Of a DNA stretch of 24,079 nucleotides, positions 23,121-24,079 are shown in pieces; position 1 is the stretch's first letter, and every line of letters begins with the position of its first letter. The notes under the pieces were generated by a model, which worked only from the letters and a program-made list of their open reading frames with translations, did not search any database and was not told where the DNA came from. The position numbers were made by a program, and so were the translations under genes. The DNA comes from Pseudomonas sp. Its GTDB lineage: Bacteria; Pseudomonadota; Gammaproteobacteria; Pseudomonadales; Pseudomonadaceae. The stretch covers positions 1-24,079 of the forward strand of contig NZ_JASLAW010000116.1 of assembly GCF_030147005.1 (NCBI RefSeq), written 5' to 3'.

Positions 23121-23585
23121 CGCAATTACCTCTATATTTAAATCATGCCATTAGATGGCCGGAGTTCATGTTTGCAAGCGTCACTGATGCCGCGAAAGTT
23201 AGGCGAATAGACGCCGACTTACCGCGTGCAGGCATGTTGAATAGCGAGTGACTAACTATTGCACTCAAGTTGTGCGCAATCAGGCCTTATTATTGGGGCT
23301 TGCCCTGAAATGCAGCCGGGCTTCCTTGGAGGAAGGCTCCGACGCCGGTGCTGCAAGGTCTTGATGAAGGCAAAACGCCTTTTTTATCAATGCCTTGGGC
23401 GGATGCACGGGCTCATTTAGGTCAGCGCTGCCTTGGCCTGTAGGGGATAGCAATGCGTACTTATCGCCACCCTTAACTCGATCAGTTGATGTTATGACCA
23501 TAGAGTCAAAGTGTTTTATGACAACTCGACTACTTCCATTGGCCGTTATGTAAGTCATCTCTTACGTGAGCAGAGAATTTCGTTA
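23121..23585 (-). promoter_or_regulatory. Long 5' leader of the alginate operon
   Basis: About 465 nt lie between the probable AlgU promoter and the algD start, with no recognised gene. The stretch is AT-richer than the coding genes. Structures seen include CTTCCT/AGGAAG around a 3-nt loop (about 23321-23335, with an AAGGA core of the RsmA/CsrA type on the transcript) and GCCAT-TAG-ATGGC (23147-23159) close to algD. A 92-codon open frame (23280-23558) lies inside but has only a poorly spaced AAGAG before its ATG and no recognisable domain, so it is not called as a gene. Long algD leaders are known in other pseudomonads. Confidence 0.55.
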
Positions 23586-23592
23586 CCGGTGG

Positions 23593-23620
23593 TATGAGCG
23601 GTGCTTCAGGACGAAGTTCC
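23593..23620 (-). promoter_or_regulatory. Probable AlgU (sigma-22) promoter of algD
   Basis: On the minus strand GGAACTT (23614-23620) is followed after 16 nt by TCATA (23593-23597), matching the AlgU/RpoE-type consensus GAACTT-N16/17-TCnnA. Transcription would start near 23586. This is the only good match upstream of algD, and algD in other pseudomonads is driven by AlgU. Confidence 0.7.
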
Positions 23621-23668
23621 TGGCCACTCATCCTGTTTGCGGAAATTTCTTGAAATATTAGGAAAGAT

Positions 23669-23778
23669 GGCACTGGTAGTATATTGATAGCACTTGCTAT
23701 TTAGGCCAGTAGTTGTGGGGAGTTGGTGCGAGGGGATAGTTTTGTGCCACTACTGTTTAAAAAAAGTGGTGCCACTAC
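23669..23778. repeat. Repeated GTGCCACTAC boxes upstream of the algD promoter
   Basis: GTGCCACTAC occurs as an exact direct repeat at 23744-23753 and 23769-23778. A related inverted form, GGCACTGGTAGT, is at 23669-23680, and GGCCAGTAGTTG is at 23703-23714. ATAGCA-CT-TGCTAT (about 23687-23700) is a perfect 6-bp dyad. The cluster lies 50-160 bp upstream of the GAACTT box, where activators such as AmrZ, AlgR and AlgB bind in other pseudomonads. The CTGGTA core resembles part of the AmrZ site known from P. aeruginosa algD. Assignment is tentative. Confidence 0.35.
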
Positions 23779-23884
23779 GAAAAAAACCGACGAATGTCGA
23801 GTGAAGAAATCGTTAGGGTTGTATCTGCATGTTTTTCTGGCGCCAAATAAATGGCGATCAGTGGTTGAAATTCGATCAAAAAAA

Positions 23885-23963
23885 GTGGGAGCGGGCTTGC
23901 TCGCGAATGAGGCGTATCAGTGATGAATGTATCGACTGACACTGCGCATTCGCGGGCAAGCCC
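23885..23963. repeat. REPIN upstream of algD
   Basis: A consensus REP (GTGGGAGCGGGCTTGCTCGC at 23885-23904, then GAA) faces an inverted partner, GCATTCGCGGGCAAGCCC, ending near 23964. About 37 bp lie between. The 150 bp on its algD-proximal side hold no supported gene. Confidence 0.85.
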
Positions 23964-24006
23964 TAATGCCGGTCAGTTAAGCGCTAAAGCAGAAAAACCT
24001 GCGACC

Positions 24007-24079
24007 TGTGGCGAGGGAGCTTGCTCCCGTTGGGGCGCGAAGCGGCCCCAAAAATGGGACTGCTACGCAGTCCAGCGGG
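24007..24079. repeat. Second REP element, cut by the window end
   Basis: TGTGGCGAGGGAGCTTGCTC at 24007-24026, then CCG, is followed by a GGGGCGCGAAGCGGCCCC hairpin (24032-24049). This is the other common REP subtype of the group and the same subtype as the inner arms of the algK element. GGACTGCTACGCAGTCC (24057-24073) is a further dyad. The inverted partner arm is expected just beyond the window. Confidence 0.75.

Noticed and set aside
21792..23141. 449-codon plus-strand frame opposite algD
   Set aside because: Antisense shadow of algD; no ribosome-binding site and no recognisable domain.
23723..23923. 66-codon plus-strand frame upstream of algD
   Set aside because: It runs into the REPIN at 23885, has no convincing ribosome-binding site, and has a Lys/Lys-rich chance composition.

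Overview
The window looks like a chromosomal segment of a Pseudomonas of the fluorescens group. The grounds are GC-rich codon use, proteins matching known Pseudomonas alginate proteins down to individual catalytic residue numbers, and REP palindromes of the family (TGTGGGAGCGGGCTTGCT) common in that group. It has three parts.

Positions 1-4426 hold ordinary accessory genes: the start of a SnoaL/DUF4440-like protein coupled to an MFS exporter, a divergent LysR regulator with a perfect dyad over its ribosome-binding site, a two-gene unit of a short-chain dehydrogenase and a small membrane protein, and an unrecognised 158-aa protein. Positions 4475-6480 are the wreck of a Mu-like prophage. It contains, in Mu order on the minus strand, a probable portal C-terminus, a gpF-type head protein and a gpI-type protease/scaffold protein, all truncated or frameshifted. 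One small intact gene sits where gpG would be; its product resembles a divergent cold-shock-domain fold.

Positions 6491-23620 are the complete 12-gene alginate operon on the minus strand, in the canonical order algD-alg8-alg44-algK-algE-algG-algX-algL-algI-algJ-algF-algA. It runs from a probable AlgU (sigma-22) promoter near 23593-23620, through an untranslated leader of about 465 nt, to a long GC-rich bidirectional terminator at 6491-6550. AlgA and AlgD make GDP-mannuronate. Alg8 and the c-di-GMP receptor Alg44 polymerise it. AlgK, AlgE, AlgG, AlgX and AlgL guide, epimerise, edit and export the chain. AlgI, AlgJ, AlgF and AlgX O-acetylate it.

The most notable feature is how REP/REPIN palindromes have invaded this operon: between algF and algA, between algI and algL, upstream of algD, and inside the 5' coding region of algK. 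The algK element lies between two copies of GGGATAG exactly 123 bp (41 codons) apart. The reading frame therefore stays open, but 41 residues are added ahead of the lipoprotein signal. A 10-bp-stem hairpin between algD and alg8 and the long algD leader are further candidate post-transcriptional control points.
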